The notes: generated by a model not told the origin, from the letters alone. Positions 30,860-42,906 are shown, counted from the stretch's first letter. The stretch is 64,000 bases of DNA from Engraulis encrasicolus (GCF_034702125.1 NC_085871.1:28201381-28265380), one strand, 5' to 3'. Numbers and translations are program-made.

Positions 30860-32185
30860 GTAAGTAGCCAAGAGAGGGGGGAATGGTTACTTAGAATTAG
30901 AAAAGCTATTTTCTTGCAAACTATCGATTGCCAGAGCAAGCTATCAGTGGTTGCAACCTCTCTATTGTTTCTGAGCACGTAAACATTTTCTTGTGCGTTA
31001 TGGCCCAATGATGCGCCAAGTGCTTTAGCCGGGCATGTCGCCGTTTATTGTGGTGAGTAAGCTTGCCATCATGATGTAATTAAATCGATATTAAATTCAT
31101 CAGAGGATTGGGGTGATTGTGAACTACTTACTGACATCAAATACTATAAAACATTCTTAGAGTGGTCCTTACGTATAAACATAGGCTATTGAGTGTTGTG
31201 TATTTCTGATAGAACCAATGCCTTACATTTGATTTATCTTATAGTAACTATCACTCTGAACTTACACAATAACTTAAGTGTCCACCTCAATTGGCCTACT
31301 TGTTGCTTTTCTGTTCGTCATAAATACTTCTCATTCCTTTGCATATTCAGTTTGTTGCTGAAAGAGGAAATGATGGTTAACTACCTTTTAATGAAGAAAC
31401 TTAACTGGCCAGTCGCATAGTTATAAATTGCATACAATATCGCAGACCCAGACTACTCTCAATGTCCTCAAGTACTTTCCTGTGTTTAAAGGAAAGAAAA
31501 CAACACCCACATAGGCTACAGCGATTTGACGTTTGAGAGTGTTAAAATGTAACCTCGGTTATCAATGCGTCAGTGGTGCCTATCAGCATCGGTTATTTCA
31601 GGGTTACGTCATTCCCTCCTGTGGCATTTTTCTCCAGACTCACTTCACGGTGGTGGCTGTGTGTGGATGTGAAAGGCTTCACAAAACAGCAATGACACTT
31701 TCACAGAGGGTAGGTCCACGGTGATTTATGTCACTGAGTGAGACTCAATTCATTCATATGTCCATTTAAACACAATTTCTCCAATTTTGCCAGATAATTG
31801 TGCCCTATAGGCTATAGCCTAGCGGATATGGTGAACATCATATTAGAAAAAAAACATGTGCTGTATGCTTGTTGTCTATTGGTCAGTTTAACATATAAAG
31901 ACAGTCAGTCTTTATAAGCAGAGAGCATCTACATTTCCACAACCACATCAATTAGATATCTTATTCTCGACACACCATAGTAATAAAACAGATTGATTGA
32001 ATTGATTAATTGATTGACTTATTAAACATCATACAATACAGTGTTGGGTTCACTATGGGATTTGTGTTGATGAGGCTGTTCAGTCCCCTTTGTCTGCATC
32101 CATTGACTGATTCACTCCTTTCTAAAAGCTTCACACCATGCACACTGTAATTTCTGCAGCATTAATTGAACACCATATAGAGTAG
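30860..32185 (+). other. unannotated stretch, possible first intron
   Basis: AT-rich unique sequence after the donor consensus. No exon or repeat recognised. Confidence 0.3.
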
Positions 32186-32255
32186 GACCTTCAGGGGTGT
32201 TCAATTATACTCTCTTAGTGTTGAATTAACACTGCAGACATTGCTGTGTAGAATA
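32186..32255. repeat. dispersed GTGTTGAATTAACACT repeat
   Basis: gtgttgaattaacactgcag preceded by gtgttcaattatactctc; family as at 34735 and 36310. Confidence 0.45.
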
Positions 32256-32579
32256 AAAAACAGTGAAATGGAAAGCAGACCTTGCTTTTTTTGTTTGGTT
32301 GAATTCATCTTTATTCATGAAATCCCTATACGTTGTGTTCAACCAGCAATTGCTTTCTTGTCTCTTAATACTTGTGCATGTACAGCCATGCAAATTGAGT
32401 TGTGAAAATGAATTAGCACCAAGCGAGTGCTGATAGCAATATAAATGAGAGCGTGTATGTATATACAGTATCTCTTTATTTCCCCTGTGAATAGGCGCTA
32501 GACAAACATCTTGCTCGGGATTTTCCTCTGAGCCCATCAAACTACAAATATCAAACAAAAATACAGCACATAGGCAAAC

Positions 32580-32662
32580 ATGCACGCACAGACACACAGG
32601 CACATACACACAGGGATGCACGCACGCACACAGACACACACAGACACACACACAGACACACA

Positions 32663-32730
<68 letters not shown>

Positions 32731-32753
32731 TTGCAGACACACACACACACACA

Positions 32754-32836
<83 letters not shown>
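32580..32836. repeat. compound (CA)n-(GA)n microsatellite
   Basis: Interrupted CA units from 32580, a long CA run at 32663-32725, then (GA)40 at 32757-32836. Confidence 0.97.
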
Positions 32837-32838
<2 letters not shown>

Positions 32839-32929
32839 CCCCTCACACAAAACTCACACAATTACACACATGAAAAAAAATGATGTAGGGAAAAGCTGAT
32901 GTGAGATGAATCAAAATTCTTTTATGGCT

Positions 32930-33005
32930 GGGTAGTAGTGTGGTGGTGGTGGTGGTAGCAATGAATGGTGGTGGTAGCGATGCGATGGTGGTAGTGGTGT
33001 TGCAA
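32930..33005. repeat. degenerate (TGG)n trinucleotide tract
   Basis: Repeated ggtggtggtag / gatggtggt units. Confidence 0.8.
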
Positions 33006-33097
33006 TTAAGAGTGTAGGGAGCTCTGGAATGAGTCCCTGGAGTGGCTCTGTGGAGGGGATAATGGAAGGAGCCTGTGGGGATAGATGTAGCCATAGG

Positions 33098-33165
33098 CAG
33101 GGCTGCTGACAGATTTTGCTGGGCCCAGGACAAAGTAATCTGAAAGGGCCCCCCATCCAATACAT
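33098..33165. mobile_element. CAGGGCYGCTGACAG-family fragment
   Basis: cagggctgctgacagattt and gggcccaggacaaagtaatc, then aagggccccccatccaatac as at 16865. Confidence 0.55.
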
Positions 33166-33173
33166 AGAAAACC

Positions 33174-33218
33174 CAAACTACAAGTCTGACGCCCTAACCG
33201 CTTACCCATGACTGCCCA
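33174..33218 (-). mobile_element. SINE family A fragment (tRNA-like head)
   Basis: acaagtctgacgccctaacc and gcttacccatgactgccc match the head of the copies at 5157 and 6027. The rest is absent. Confidence 0.6.
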
Positions 33219-33238
33219 TATAAAAATGTACAATAGAG

Positions 33239-33547
33239 CAGTGATTCCCAAACTTTTGAACTCTTGGGAGAGAATATGTTCGTGAACCCCACACCTCCCG
33301 TACTCCAAATGCCAACATTGCTTAATTTCAATGTGAGATTCAAAGGAGTAAATACATTTATTCATTGTAAATGAATGGTGTTACTGACAAGTTTATGGAA
33401 TCGCTATGTATAGTATATAGGCTACATATTATGTGAAAGCATATTCAAGCATTTATGTAAAAAGCCTCTTGTCTCTTCGACCTCTTTGCTGTACCACTAC
33501 CCCCCTCCTCCCATTGGGAGGCTTGACCCACAGTTTGGAAACCACTG
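33239..33547. mobile_element. hAT-type MITE (CAGTGATTCCCAAAC)
   Basis: The left end cagtgattcccaaactttt and right end cagtttggaaaccactg are inverted repeats. No matching 8-bp target duplication is visible. Confidence 0.65.
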
Positions 33548-33560
33548 GAGTAAGTAGGAG

Positions 33561-33655
33561 CAAGGCTCTAAATTAACACCCGCCAACCAGCCAATGCGGG
33601 TAAAGAAATATTTTGGCCGGTAGAAAATAAGCCACTTTGACCCATTGGTGAGTGT
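33561..33655. mobile_element. CAGGGCTCTAAATTAAC-family copy
   Basis: aaggctctaaattaacacc, then ttttggccggtagaaaa and ccactttgacccattgg, as in the copies at 14687 and 63868. The right end is unclear. Confidence 0.55.
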
Positions 33656-34339
33656 GTGTTTGGCTAGTAAGATAAATATCTACCAGCTATGGAGGGGAGA
33701 AATGGAGAGGGAGAAATGTTCACCTGGGTGCTACAGGCGTAGAGTAGGCTACAGCCTAGTGTCTATTCAACACTTAGTGTTTTTATTAGTGTGTTTCCTA
33801 GTAGTGTTTTTACTACAGTTTTTACCAGTAGTGATTTACTACAGCATTTAAAATGGGGAAAACGGCACACACGAGCTGAGTCTCGTTATCTATTACACCA
33901 CCATGTCCATCAGCAGACACGTTTCAGCCTTTAAGCCATGATCAGAGAGCACAATTGTTTATTTTACATTAGAAGTTGAGCGCGCCCATCACTGATTGAC
34001 TACAACACTCATGGTGGGGGTCCTAGTGTCTGGCTGTTGGATTAACTCTGTGTAGAGTTATACAGCATGTGGCCGTTTGCACAGCACGCGTATCCCAGAA
34101 TAAAAGGAAGAGGAGAGGAGAGAATGGAGGGGTGGGGGTGGGGGGTATTTACTTGGGTGCAGTAAGCGTATAATAATAATAAAAAACACAAACATTCGGG
34201 CTGTGGATTCGCATGAAGTGTGGAGCTAAAATTTGTCCTTGTATTTCATCAGATGGAGGACAGACAAACTAGACAGCTAGAGAGAGGGGGGGGGGGGGGT
34301 GGGGGTGTGGGGGGCAAGACAGCTTAAGTGATAACGAGC
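33656..34339. other. unannotated stretch
   Basis: 33906-33955 (agacacgtttcagccttta, catgatcagagagcac) resembles the dispersed fragment near 8440 and 27810. No gene recognised. Confidence 0.3.
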
Positions 34340-34487
34340 GAGAGAGAGGGGTGTGTGTGTGTGTGTTAATGTGTGTCTCTGTGTGTGTGAGAGTGTGTGT
34401 GTGTGTACAACAGTGTCAGTGTCTGTCAAAGCAACGTTTGGAGATACGCACACACACCCACACACACAAATGCATGCACGCACGCAC

Positions 34488-34523
<36 letters not shown>

Positions 34524-34560
34524 GCACGCACGCACGCACGCACGCACACAAACGAGTACA
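34340..34560. repeat. GT and (CACG)n microsatellites
   Basis: Interrupted GT units at 34351-34406 and a cacgcacg tetranucleotide run at 34476-34550. Confidence 0.9.
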
Positions 34561-34734
34561 TGCAGACAGCTGTTCAGTCTGCACTTCAAAAGCAGATCTG
34601 TTAGCAAGGCCAGTTGACAGCCTTCAACCGGGATCAAAGCCTATGCAGACACTCATTACATATGGCCCCACACACAACTATGAATATTGATTTCTTTTTT
34701 GTCAAGTTGGCAGGGTTTCGGCAATGGGCTCAAA

Positions 34735-35060
34735 AAAGAAAATTCAGTGTTAATTCAACACTGTTCTGAGAGTGTATAGTCCCTCCAAGTCTATTCTAAC
34801 CCTTTGAGGAGTACCATCACAAATATGTGATTAGAATTCTGCCAAAATGTCGAGTTTTCATTATGATGTCACAAGGACTTTGTGGGATTTTTAACACAGA
34901 GTTCTATGGGAGCTGTAGAGTGTTGAAGTGAAATTCTAGAAGAACTGGGGGAAAAAATGTTGAATTCAAGTCTTTTGAGTGTTGAGTGTTGACTGATGGC
35001 GCTGCGAAGCCACGTATGCTCCAACATAGTGTTTAATTAAACTCACTGTTCATTTAAGCT
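34735..35060. repeat. dispersed GTGTTAATTCAACACT repeat, degenerate
   Basis: cagtgttaattcaacactg at 34746 and tgttgagtgttgactg near 34980; mirrored phrases at both ends suggest a MITE-like element. Confidence 0.35.
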
Positions 35061-35543
35061 GCAAGTCACGAGAAGGCGTGGGTTTGTTTTTGATTTATAA
35101 CGGGGGAGGTGGGGGTAGGGGGGAGGGGAGTTGTAGCACGACGTGAAGGCGAAATTCCAGCCTCTCGTTCATTCCTCAATGCTCCCATCTTTCTCGTCTT
35201 CCTCCTTCTACTCCCCCCATCAAAGACAACCATGCTCATTAAAAAACACTTTATTACTATTTAATCAGTTCAAAGTTATCTGGAAAAAGAGATTGGTTTA
35301 TTGTAGATCCCCCACTTTTTATTGTGTGGGTACAGTTTTATAGAGAAAGTACACATTTATTTGAGATTTCAAACTGTGGTACTAAAAAGGTTGTTCATTT
35401 TATATAAGATGCATATTTTGATACAAGGGAAATGTCCTTCAATCCAGTTCTTGGCTTTGAGTGTGGTATCAGCATTAGGGTTTAATCCTTGGCTAGTAGA
35501 GTACCACCTTACGTACAGCGGGATATAACACCAAGAGGAGGGG

Positions 35544-35546
<3 letters not shown>

Positions 35547-35601
<55 letters not shown>

Positions 35602-35607
35602 ACGCGC

Positions 35608-35638
<31 letters not shown>

Positions 35639-35810
35639 TGTGTGTGTGTACGTGCGTGCGTGTGTGCGTGCATGCGTGTGTTTGGGGGTGGCGGGGCAGC
35701 AGCAGTGTGTGTAGTGTATGTATGTTTGTCTGTGTATGTGTGACCATGTGTGTGTGTGTGCGTGCGTGTGTGTGTGTTTGGGGGGGTGGGCAGCAGCAGC
35801 TGTGTGTGTC
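35547..35810. repeat. GT and (GCGT)n microsatellite cluster
   Basis: A pure GT run at 35547-35600, gcgtgc units at 35601-35670, then further interrupted GT runs to 35810. ggggtgg...cagcagcag occurs twice (35685, 35780), a small direct duplication. Confidence 0.95.
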
Positions 35811-36019
35811 TAGTGTACGGGATGTGAGTCCACCTCCTCTCTTGGCTGACTGTAATATTGTTGAGATTGAGGTGCTGGTATTAAGGGGATTACAATAAGG
35901 ATTTACACCAGCTTAATTAGCTCCGAGTGTAGAAATGTCAGCAATAAAAAAAAAATATCCAGAGTATGAGGCAATGGTGGTGGAGGAGGGTGGGGATGGG
36001 GGGGTGACATTCATCAGAC

Positions 36020-36240
36020 ACGAAGCAGCAGATTTGGATGTTTGCTGTGAAAAGCCTTGTAGACCGCATTGCCGCTCGCACCACAACTGACCCCGATAAA
36101 ACTCACCGGGGCCCCCAGGAAGAAGACGTCAGATACAGGCCTAGCTTGTGTCTTATCAGGGCGCTGCCAAATAACATACGGCGCCTTATCACCTCAGCCA
36201 TGACCAACACCATGATTTGGTATAACCGGAGGAGGTGAAT
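36020..36240. promoter_or_regulatory. unique block, candidate conserved non-coding element
   Basis: Non-repetitive, GC-balanced sequence between repeat tracts, with paired GATA-like motifs (gtcttatcaggg, gccttatcacc) and cggcgcc. A 66-codon open frame crosses it but has no recognisable domain. Confidence 0.25.
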
Positions 36241-36309
36241 GGGAGGTGGGATACAAAACAAAGACAGGATTTGTGTGTGTGTTTTGTTTTTTAATACCGC
36301 TGCAGTTGG

Positions 36310-36435
36310 GTGTGCGCAGTAAATTTTGCAGTGCTAATTCAATACAGAGAGTTGATTTAACATCCTCTGTAGTGAACGTTGGCCTCAGAGTACTCTGTAA
36401 GTGTTGAATTCACACAGAATGTTTTGCTGTGTAGG
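36310..36435. repeat. dispersed GTGTTGAATTCACAC repeat
   Basis: Starts near gcagtgctaattcaatac and ends gtgttgaattcacacag...gctgtgtag; mirrored ends as in other family copies. Confidence 0.45.
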
Positions 36436-37600
36436 GTCACGGCAGAGAAAACTGTAATTCACCCATTCATTTCTCATGTTCAGTGACCGCCCCTTGATGG
36501 TTCTGTATCTCTCTTTGGAATCTACCAGCGCGCCTTGGATCCAACCTCTGTTGCGGTTCAGACTGGAGGCTTAGTCTATCATCAGTCACTGTAATGATAA
36601 AAAATGTTGCACAAAATTTAGTTTATTTGATGTGATTATCAGTTTAAATGACAAAAAATTACTTAAACCCCAAATCCACAAAATGTGAAGTATGCTGTAT
36701 GAGAAGAATGATGTTGTTTAGTTGATGTGATCATCAGTGTTTGTTGATTCCGCTGCCACAATGCAGCATCTGCTGATTAAAATAATTAGTAGTCACTCAA
36801 GTCAGCTTCGTTTCTTCGTTTCTTTTGCAAGCCCATAGAGCAACAACAAAAAAATCCCTTTTAAACTCGACGTTAAATCAACTTCCAATTTCATTTTAAA
36901 CGCTGCGCCCTAATACCGTCATTACACAGAATTGCAGAAAAAAAAGAAAAACCCCCACCTCCGAATGCTTGATTAGCATACAGATCACATTTGCTGTAGC
37001 AAAAAATTGGACATGCGGCTGCTGCGTGCAGTAAAAGATTAAGGTTGTTTCAATCCCTAATCTGATTACTCTCATTGTAAACAGGGGTCTTAGTTAGACG
37101 AAGCAAAAGCGTTTAACCAAAGAAAAAAAGAAAGAATTGAAAGAAAGAAAAGAAAGAAAGAGAAGAAGGACGGATATCTCCGCGGGGTTCTGTCTGCTCA
37201 TTTGCATGGCATGCAGACGTGCGTGGCACGAAAGCAATGAGAGGTTTTTTCTCTTTTTTTTCTTCCATGGGCACAGTACAGACACACGGTGGCACTGGCA
37301 GCACTTTTAATGGGCAGGTCCTTGCGTCCCGCTCTCAGCTTGTGGCGCACATGTTAATTAAACCGTCTATTGAGATTTCCACCCGCTAAAAGGCCAAATT
37401 AAATCAGCTACCCCCAACCCGCCAACCTCCTTAACCTCCCCCCGATCTCCCTTCCCTACCTTCTGCCAAACACCTCTGTCTCACCCCCTTCCCCGAATGG
37501 TGGTTGGGGGTGGGGGGATGAGTCCTTGGCAATTGCGTAATTGTGTTTAGACGCATGCCGGCACTGCGGGTCGGGGCAGCAAAGGTGTGTGCAAAAGGCT
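36436..37600. promoter_or_regulatory. unique AT-rich block, candidate regulatory sequence
   Basis: 36790-37080 and 37330-37410 are non-repetitive with several ATTA/TAAT cores (gattagcatacag, gttaattaaaccg, aaattaaatcagc), a composition common in developmental enhancers. A small purine-rich tract (37118-37168) interrupts it. Confidence 0.25.
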
Positions 37601-37629
37601 TCCTGCAGACTTTCGATCTGTTTGGAGGG

Positions 37630-37669
<40 letters not shown>

Positions 37670-38810
37670 TGGCAGGAGGGGTGTGGAGCAAAGGAGATGA
37701 GACGAGAAGACGAGACGGAGAGATACTGGGGGAGTTTTCAGGGGCAAAGAGCAGTGATAGGTATTAAAGCATGGATGAAGCAAGGGAAGGCGACTGGAGG
37801 CAAGGAGAAGAGAGAGGGGGCAGAGTTGAGGAGGAATAGAGAGGAAAAAGAGGAGATACATGTAGGAGAGAAGACCAGAGGAGAGTAGAAAGGAGGACTG
37901 GAGGAGAGTATAGTAGAAAGGAGGAATGAAGGAGAAGAGAAAGAAGGAATATTCAGAAAAAAGGGGAATAAAATGGGGATAAAAAGTAAAGATGGACGTA
38001 TAGGAGACGCAAAAGGAGACACAAAAGTAAAAGGAAATGGCTGTGAAGAGGAGAGCAAATGAAAGGAAAGGAAGAGAGTGTATGAGTGAATGAGAGAGGA
38101 GAGAACAAGTAAAGAGTAAAAGAAGAAGAGATGGTGAGAAAAAAAGCCAGGAGAGAGAGAATGGGAGAGCAGAAGAGATGCAAAGAGAAGAGAGAAGATG
38201 AGAGAAGAGAGATGAGAACCAAAAATGAGACAGGACAGAAGAAGAGAGGAGGGGAGAGTACAAAGTAGATGTACTGAATGGAGAGAATGAGAGAAGGAGA
38301 AAACGAGGGAGCAAAAGAGATACAGGGAGAAGAGATGAGACAACAGAGTGGGGAGGGGAGGAGAGAAGGAGACAGGAGGGGAAGAGAGACGGAGAGGAGA
38401 GAGTGAGACAGGAGAGAGTGAGAGAATGAGGGAACAGAAGAGATGCAAGGAGAGAGGAGAATAGAGAGGATGAGGAAGAGATGCAAGGAGATACGGAGAG
38501 GAGAGAGCGAGACAGGAGAGAAGAAAAGAGGAGCGCAGAAGAGATGGAGAGGAGAGAACGAGATGGGAGAGAAGAAAAGAGGATGGGGGAGAGATGGAGA
38601 GGAGAGAGTGAGACAAGAGAGAAGAAAATGGGAAGGGAGAGAAGAGAGAGGCAAGAATGAAGGAGGAGAAAAGAAGAGATGAGAGGAAAGGAGACGGAGT
38701 AGAAGAAGGAGGAGAGGAGAGGAGATTATCAGAAAAAAAGGTGAGCGAAGAGGAGAGAGCGAGACAGGACAGGAGAGAAGAAGACAGGAGGGGGGGAGAG
38801 ATGCGGGCTG
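37600..38810. repeat. 1.2-kb purine-rich (plus strand) tract
   Basis: Contains (GA)18 at 37633-37668, then long GGAGA/GAGAGAAGA-type sequence with few pyrimidines. The reverse strand reads through as Ser/Leu/Pro-rich open frames of over 400 codons; these are compositional artefacts. Confidence 0.9.
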
Positions 38811-38896
38811 GGCTGTGGTGGGCGTCCCAGAGGAGCTGGCTGGCTGGCAACCTTTGCCAGGGCTGCCCTAATCCGGCAGCAGCAGCTGCGGCCCCC

Positions 38897-38972
38897 AGCC
38901 CCAGCCCCAGCCCCAGCCCCAGCCCCAGCCCCAGCCCCAGCCCCAGCACCAGCCCCAGCCCCAGCCCCAGCA
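38897..38972. repeat. (CCCCAG)n hexanucleotide repeat
   Basis: About twelve ccccag units with one ccagca variant, within 76 bp. Confidence 0.95.
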
Positions 38973-39059
38973 GCCCTGGTGCCACGGTGCCGTCATCCAG
39001 AAATATCACCCTCCACAACCCAGTCATGTGGAAGACGCCGCTGCCTGCTGCCAGGGGTA

Positions 39060-39120
39060 CACACTACACTACACTACACAACACTACACTACATTACACT
39101 GGGCTAGACTAGACTACGCT
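39060..39120. repeat. degenerate (ACACT)n pentanucleotide repeat
   Basis: actacactacac units with substitutions. Confidence 0.8.
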
Positions 39121-39239
39121 ACAGTAAGCCACCGCCAGCCGCTGTAAAAAGCCAAGAGCGCACCAGAGCGGAAGAGACATGGCAGAGACCTGAGGCGTAG
39201 GATATTCCTAAATTAAACTAGTGCGCGACTGCACACATA

Positions 39240-39355
39240 GTACAGTACACATACACATACACGCGCATACCTACACGTATACGCATCCACATAGATGCAC
39301 ATATACACAAACATGCACATAGACATACACACACACATGCACACACGCATGCGCA

Positions 39356-39452
<97 letters not shown>
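39240..39452. repeat. (CA)n microsatellite
   Basis: Interrupted CA at 39240-39356, then a pure run of about 95 bp. Confidence 0.97.
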
Positions 39453-39454
<2 letters not shown>

Positions 39455-39994
39455 TATCCCCACATCCCACAGATGCTATCCATGCTCTCCTCACCCCCTT
39501 TTTTTCAAAGACATAGGGTAGGCTGTTGGTTACGCTTGCTTACCCACTGTCATGCGTCTATTCGTCGAGTAGGGTTCGCTTGCTAGCGGGTAGGGGCCAG
39601 GGGTTAGAGTGCTTTTTCTATGTTGACCCTCACCACCTCCACCACCACGACCTCCTGGTCATCCATCCACCATCCATTGGCCACCCTCCACCCCCATATC
39701 CACCATCTACTGGCCACCCTCTCCACCGCCCATATCCACCTCTGTTGTACGTAATTGGCCAACTCACCACATCCCTGATCATCCATCACCCACTCCCCCC
39801 CCCCCCCCCCCTCCACCTATGGTGAGCACCCAACATCCCCCACCCCCACACACCCCATCAACCGTGTGCCCCTACCTTTACGATAACATGGTGGAATGTT
39901 GGAGGAAAAAAAGAACCCAGCAACAGCTAGCGGCACTACTGGGGTAGTAGGTATACAGTAGGCCTACGAGACATATGGGCTTGGGGGTCATTTT
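39453..39994. other. C-rich low-complexity stretch
   Basis: Repeated ccaccatccattggccaccc and catatccaccatc phrases and a C homopolymer at 39796-39811. No gene recognised. Confidence 0.4.
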
Positions 39995-40200
39995 TTATGA
40001 GATATTTTTTGGGGCTTTTTGTCTCTATTTACAGTATATAGGACAGTGTGAGAGCACACAGGAGACAAGTGGGAGGGAGAGGTTGGCAAAGGGTTGGGAA
40101 ATGACTCGAAATGGCCCGATTCCGACCTGGGTCCCCATTGGCATATGCCCCGCACGTACTATATGGTCTGGAGCATTAGTGTACTGGGCCATTGCACCTC
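39995..40200 (-). mobile_element. SINE family B, diverged
   Basis: ggggctttttgtctctattt, gacagtgtgagag, ggaaatgactcgaaatggcc and a degraded B box (ccgattccgacctgggtc) in family order. Confidence 0.5.
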
Positions 40201-40670
40201 AGAGGATTGTTTTGTATGATTCGCATCCCAAAGTCAATTGTCGACTGAATTAATTGAATTCATAGTCGCAGGCTGATGATCGCGCTTCTTTACCTGCTGT
40301 TATGTGTCAACAAACATCATTACTGAGTAGTGGATGGAGGCATGGGGCTGGTGCACTTTAGGTTCCCTACTTCTATGTGTCTACTCATTGGGTAGCAAGA
40401 GTCTTTGGAGGAGTGTTTTTACGCTCCCCCTGACCAATTCCCATTACCAGTATCTCTCAGCTAACCCCACTATCACCCTGTTACAATACTGTGCAGCAGA
40501 GATGTCCAAAAACTCTCCCAGGTACTGTAGGCCTACAGTAGTGTCTAGTAGTGAGTGGGTGTAGAGGTCAGCGGTGTCAGGGGGTGGTTGTGGAGGGGTG
40601 GGTTGTGTGGGAGTCCGATGGGCATTTTTTTTCTCGCTCTCCTCCCCCAGCAGCCAGTGGGTGCAGTCGG
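40201..40670. other. unannotated stretch
   Basis: Nothing recognised. Confidence 0.3.
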
Positions 40671-40840
40671 TGGAAGAACTAATTACCGTTGTCCGCGAGA
40701 CGGGCAAGGTCACGTTCTAATGGCGGAGACCGAAGGCTCGGGGTCAGCCGCTTCCAGCTAATGAGATTTACGACCCCGCGCCTCTCCGATCGGCGTTCAC
40801 TCGTGCGAGCTGTTAACGTGATTTATGAATTCCCCCCGTC
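40671..40840. promoter_or_regulatory. unique CpG-containing block, candidate conserved element
   Basis: GC-balanced, non-repetitive, with about a dozen CpGs and motifs aactaattaccg, aaggtcacgttc, gctaatgagattta and gttaacgtgatttatgaatt. Composition differs from the flanking low-complexity DNA. Confidence 0.3.
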
Positions 40841-41048
40841 CCGTCCGTGCTCCCCCTCCTCAACTCAACTCACAGGTGGCTTCCGATTGTAGATAGTAGC
40901 AGTGTCCAGATAGATAGATTACGTTCGCTACACTGTCCGCTATCCGCTCTCCGCAATCTGAGACCCTGTCGGAGGAAAGAGCCATCACTGTTCAGAGTTA
41001 GAAACAGTCCGGACATGGGTCAGCAGTTAAGGGTTTCTACCATAACTA

Positions 41049-41299
41049 AGGTGCTGTTTACATGTACAGTATCGGGATATTTTTAAATGTTGATTTAAAT
41101 GTGGATCTGTTTACGTGTAAACGCAACATGTGGATAAAAATGAAAACTCCATTGTAACAGGTGCGTTTTAGCCCCCTAAATGGGATATTTTTAAAGTCGG
41201 ATTTTTGATATGCGGATTTTGAAACTCTGTTTACGTGTAAATGGTAGGCCAAAACCAATTCGTTTTCAAAAACATCCATACGTGTAAACAGCTTCTAAG
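41049..41299. mobile_element. MITE with AGCTGTTTACA-type inverted ends
   Basis: The left end aggtgctgtttacatgta and right end tacgtgtaaacagcttct are imperfect inverted repeats. The interior repeats gtttacgtgtaaa twice. Confidence 0.65.
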
Positions 41300-41984
41300 G
41301 CAGCTGCTTCACGGACTGCTACTTGTGGTAAAAGACGATTTGTAGGTTTGTACCATTTCATGTACGGATTTTGTTTGGAAAAATGTCAGTTAAAGGTTTT
41401 TAAACTGGCTGAAACTACAACCAACAAGACCACTCTTCCCTCTGCTACTTAGCTACCATGGAACCATCGGAAATGTTCAAATCTAATTGTCTCCGATTTA
41501 GGGGGAGAAGAGAATTTCATGAGAAAAGTGGTTTATGGCTCCTTCCCAAAACTTAGTAGTGGTTGAAATTAGTATCTTGTACAATGTACAGTGCATTCAT
41601 GACCACCCATCAAAGAAGGTGAAGCATTATAAGTCAACAGAACATGGAATGGGATTATAATTTATAACATCCATCTTTATTATACAGTACCGTAAATACA
41701 ATACTTAGACTTAAAAACTTAGGAAAGGTTTCTTACGAATATACTTTTCATAGAAAGTCTTACTGAAGGGTTGATGTGATATACCCCAGATATTCCAGAT
41801 TCATTTATGCAGTGCATGTTGTGGACTCTCACACATCCACATAGCCTACATACAAGCAAGCCTCTCCACAGCAGATTCCCAATTAATGAATGAATGCACT
41901 GCACCAAATTACCAAATGGAGAGGCTCCAACACCATCCCATCAACAGATCACAAGCCAGGCAGGCAGACAAGACTGACTGACTG
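41300..41984. other. unannotated stretch
   Basis: Nothing recognised. Confidence 0.3.
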
Positions 41985-42075
41985 ACAGACAGACAGACAG
42001 GCCAATTAAACGCTGCGCCGGGGCCCGCTTGGCCAATTACACGGGAGTTGTAAGCCACTGTAGCCGGGGCCAAAT
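41985..42075. promoter_or_regulatory. short unique block with paired CCAATTA motifs
   Basis: A gaca tetranucleotide run (41971-42000) is followed by ggccaattaaacgctgc and ttggccaattacacggg: two CCAATTA copies 31 bp apart in a GC-rich context. Confidence 0.25.
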
Positions 42076-42172
42076 CTAGCATGGATCAGTCAGACCCTCC
42101 ATCAGCCTCCTCCCTCTCTTCTCTTCCCCTACAGGGGCCCTTCTTGTTTCCCCTTCATCTTCTCCAAGAGGC

Positions 42173-42174
<2 letters not shown>

Positions 42175-42255
<81 letters not shown>

Positions 42256-42328
42256 CTTGCACGCACATGCATGTAGTACTCACACATACTTACACACACA
42301 CGTGCACACACTCACTCACACACACACA

Positions 42329-42374
<46 letters not shown>
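42175..42374. repeat. (CA)n microsatellites
   Basis: A pure run of about 78 bp at 42175-42252, then interrupted CA/CACT units to 42374. Confidence 0.97.
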
Positions 42375-42377
<3 letters not shown>

Positions 42378-42460
42378 ACCATCTCAGTGACTGTAGTAGC
42401 AGCCCTCCATTACTGCTTGTTTAAAAACAAATGTCAAGTCCCTGACAGGCAGCACTCTGT

Positions 42461-42644
<184 letters not shown>

Positions 42645-42771
42645 ATACAAATTCTTTCACATGCGACTCCCCCCTCCCCACCCACACATAGACACACACG
42701 CACATACTATACACAGCTCATACACAAAACCAGAAAGCCTCAGAGAAAGAAGCGAGAGCGAGCGAAAAGAG

Positions 42772-42773
<2 letters not shown>

Positions 42774-42809
<36 letters not shown>

Positions 42810-42842
42810 AAAGGAGAGCAAGAGAAAGTGTAAAAAAAGAGC

Positions 42843-42904
<62 letters not shown>
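42774..42904. repeat. (GA)n microsatellites
   Basis: GA runs at 42776-42807 and 42849-42904. They lie 130-210 bp from the (CT)n tract at 42556-42641 and are complementary to it. Confidence 0.97.

Positions 42905-42906
<2 letters not shown>

Noticed and set aside
30619..31008. 129-codon minus-strand open frame over the CpG-rich block
   Set aside because: High GC explains the lack of stops, the frame crosses a plus-strand splice donor consensus, and no domain is visible.
36038..36238. 66-codon open frame in a unique block
   Set aside because: No recognisable domain; the block is better described as possible non-coding regulatory sequence.
37547..39027. Minus-strand open frames up to 429 codons, Ser/Leu/Pro-rich
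   Set aside because: They follow the purine-only tract and the (CCCCAG)n repeat; no domain and no codon-like pattern.
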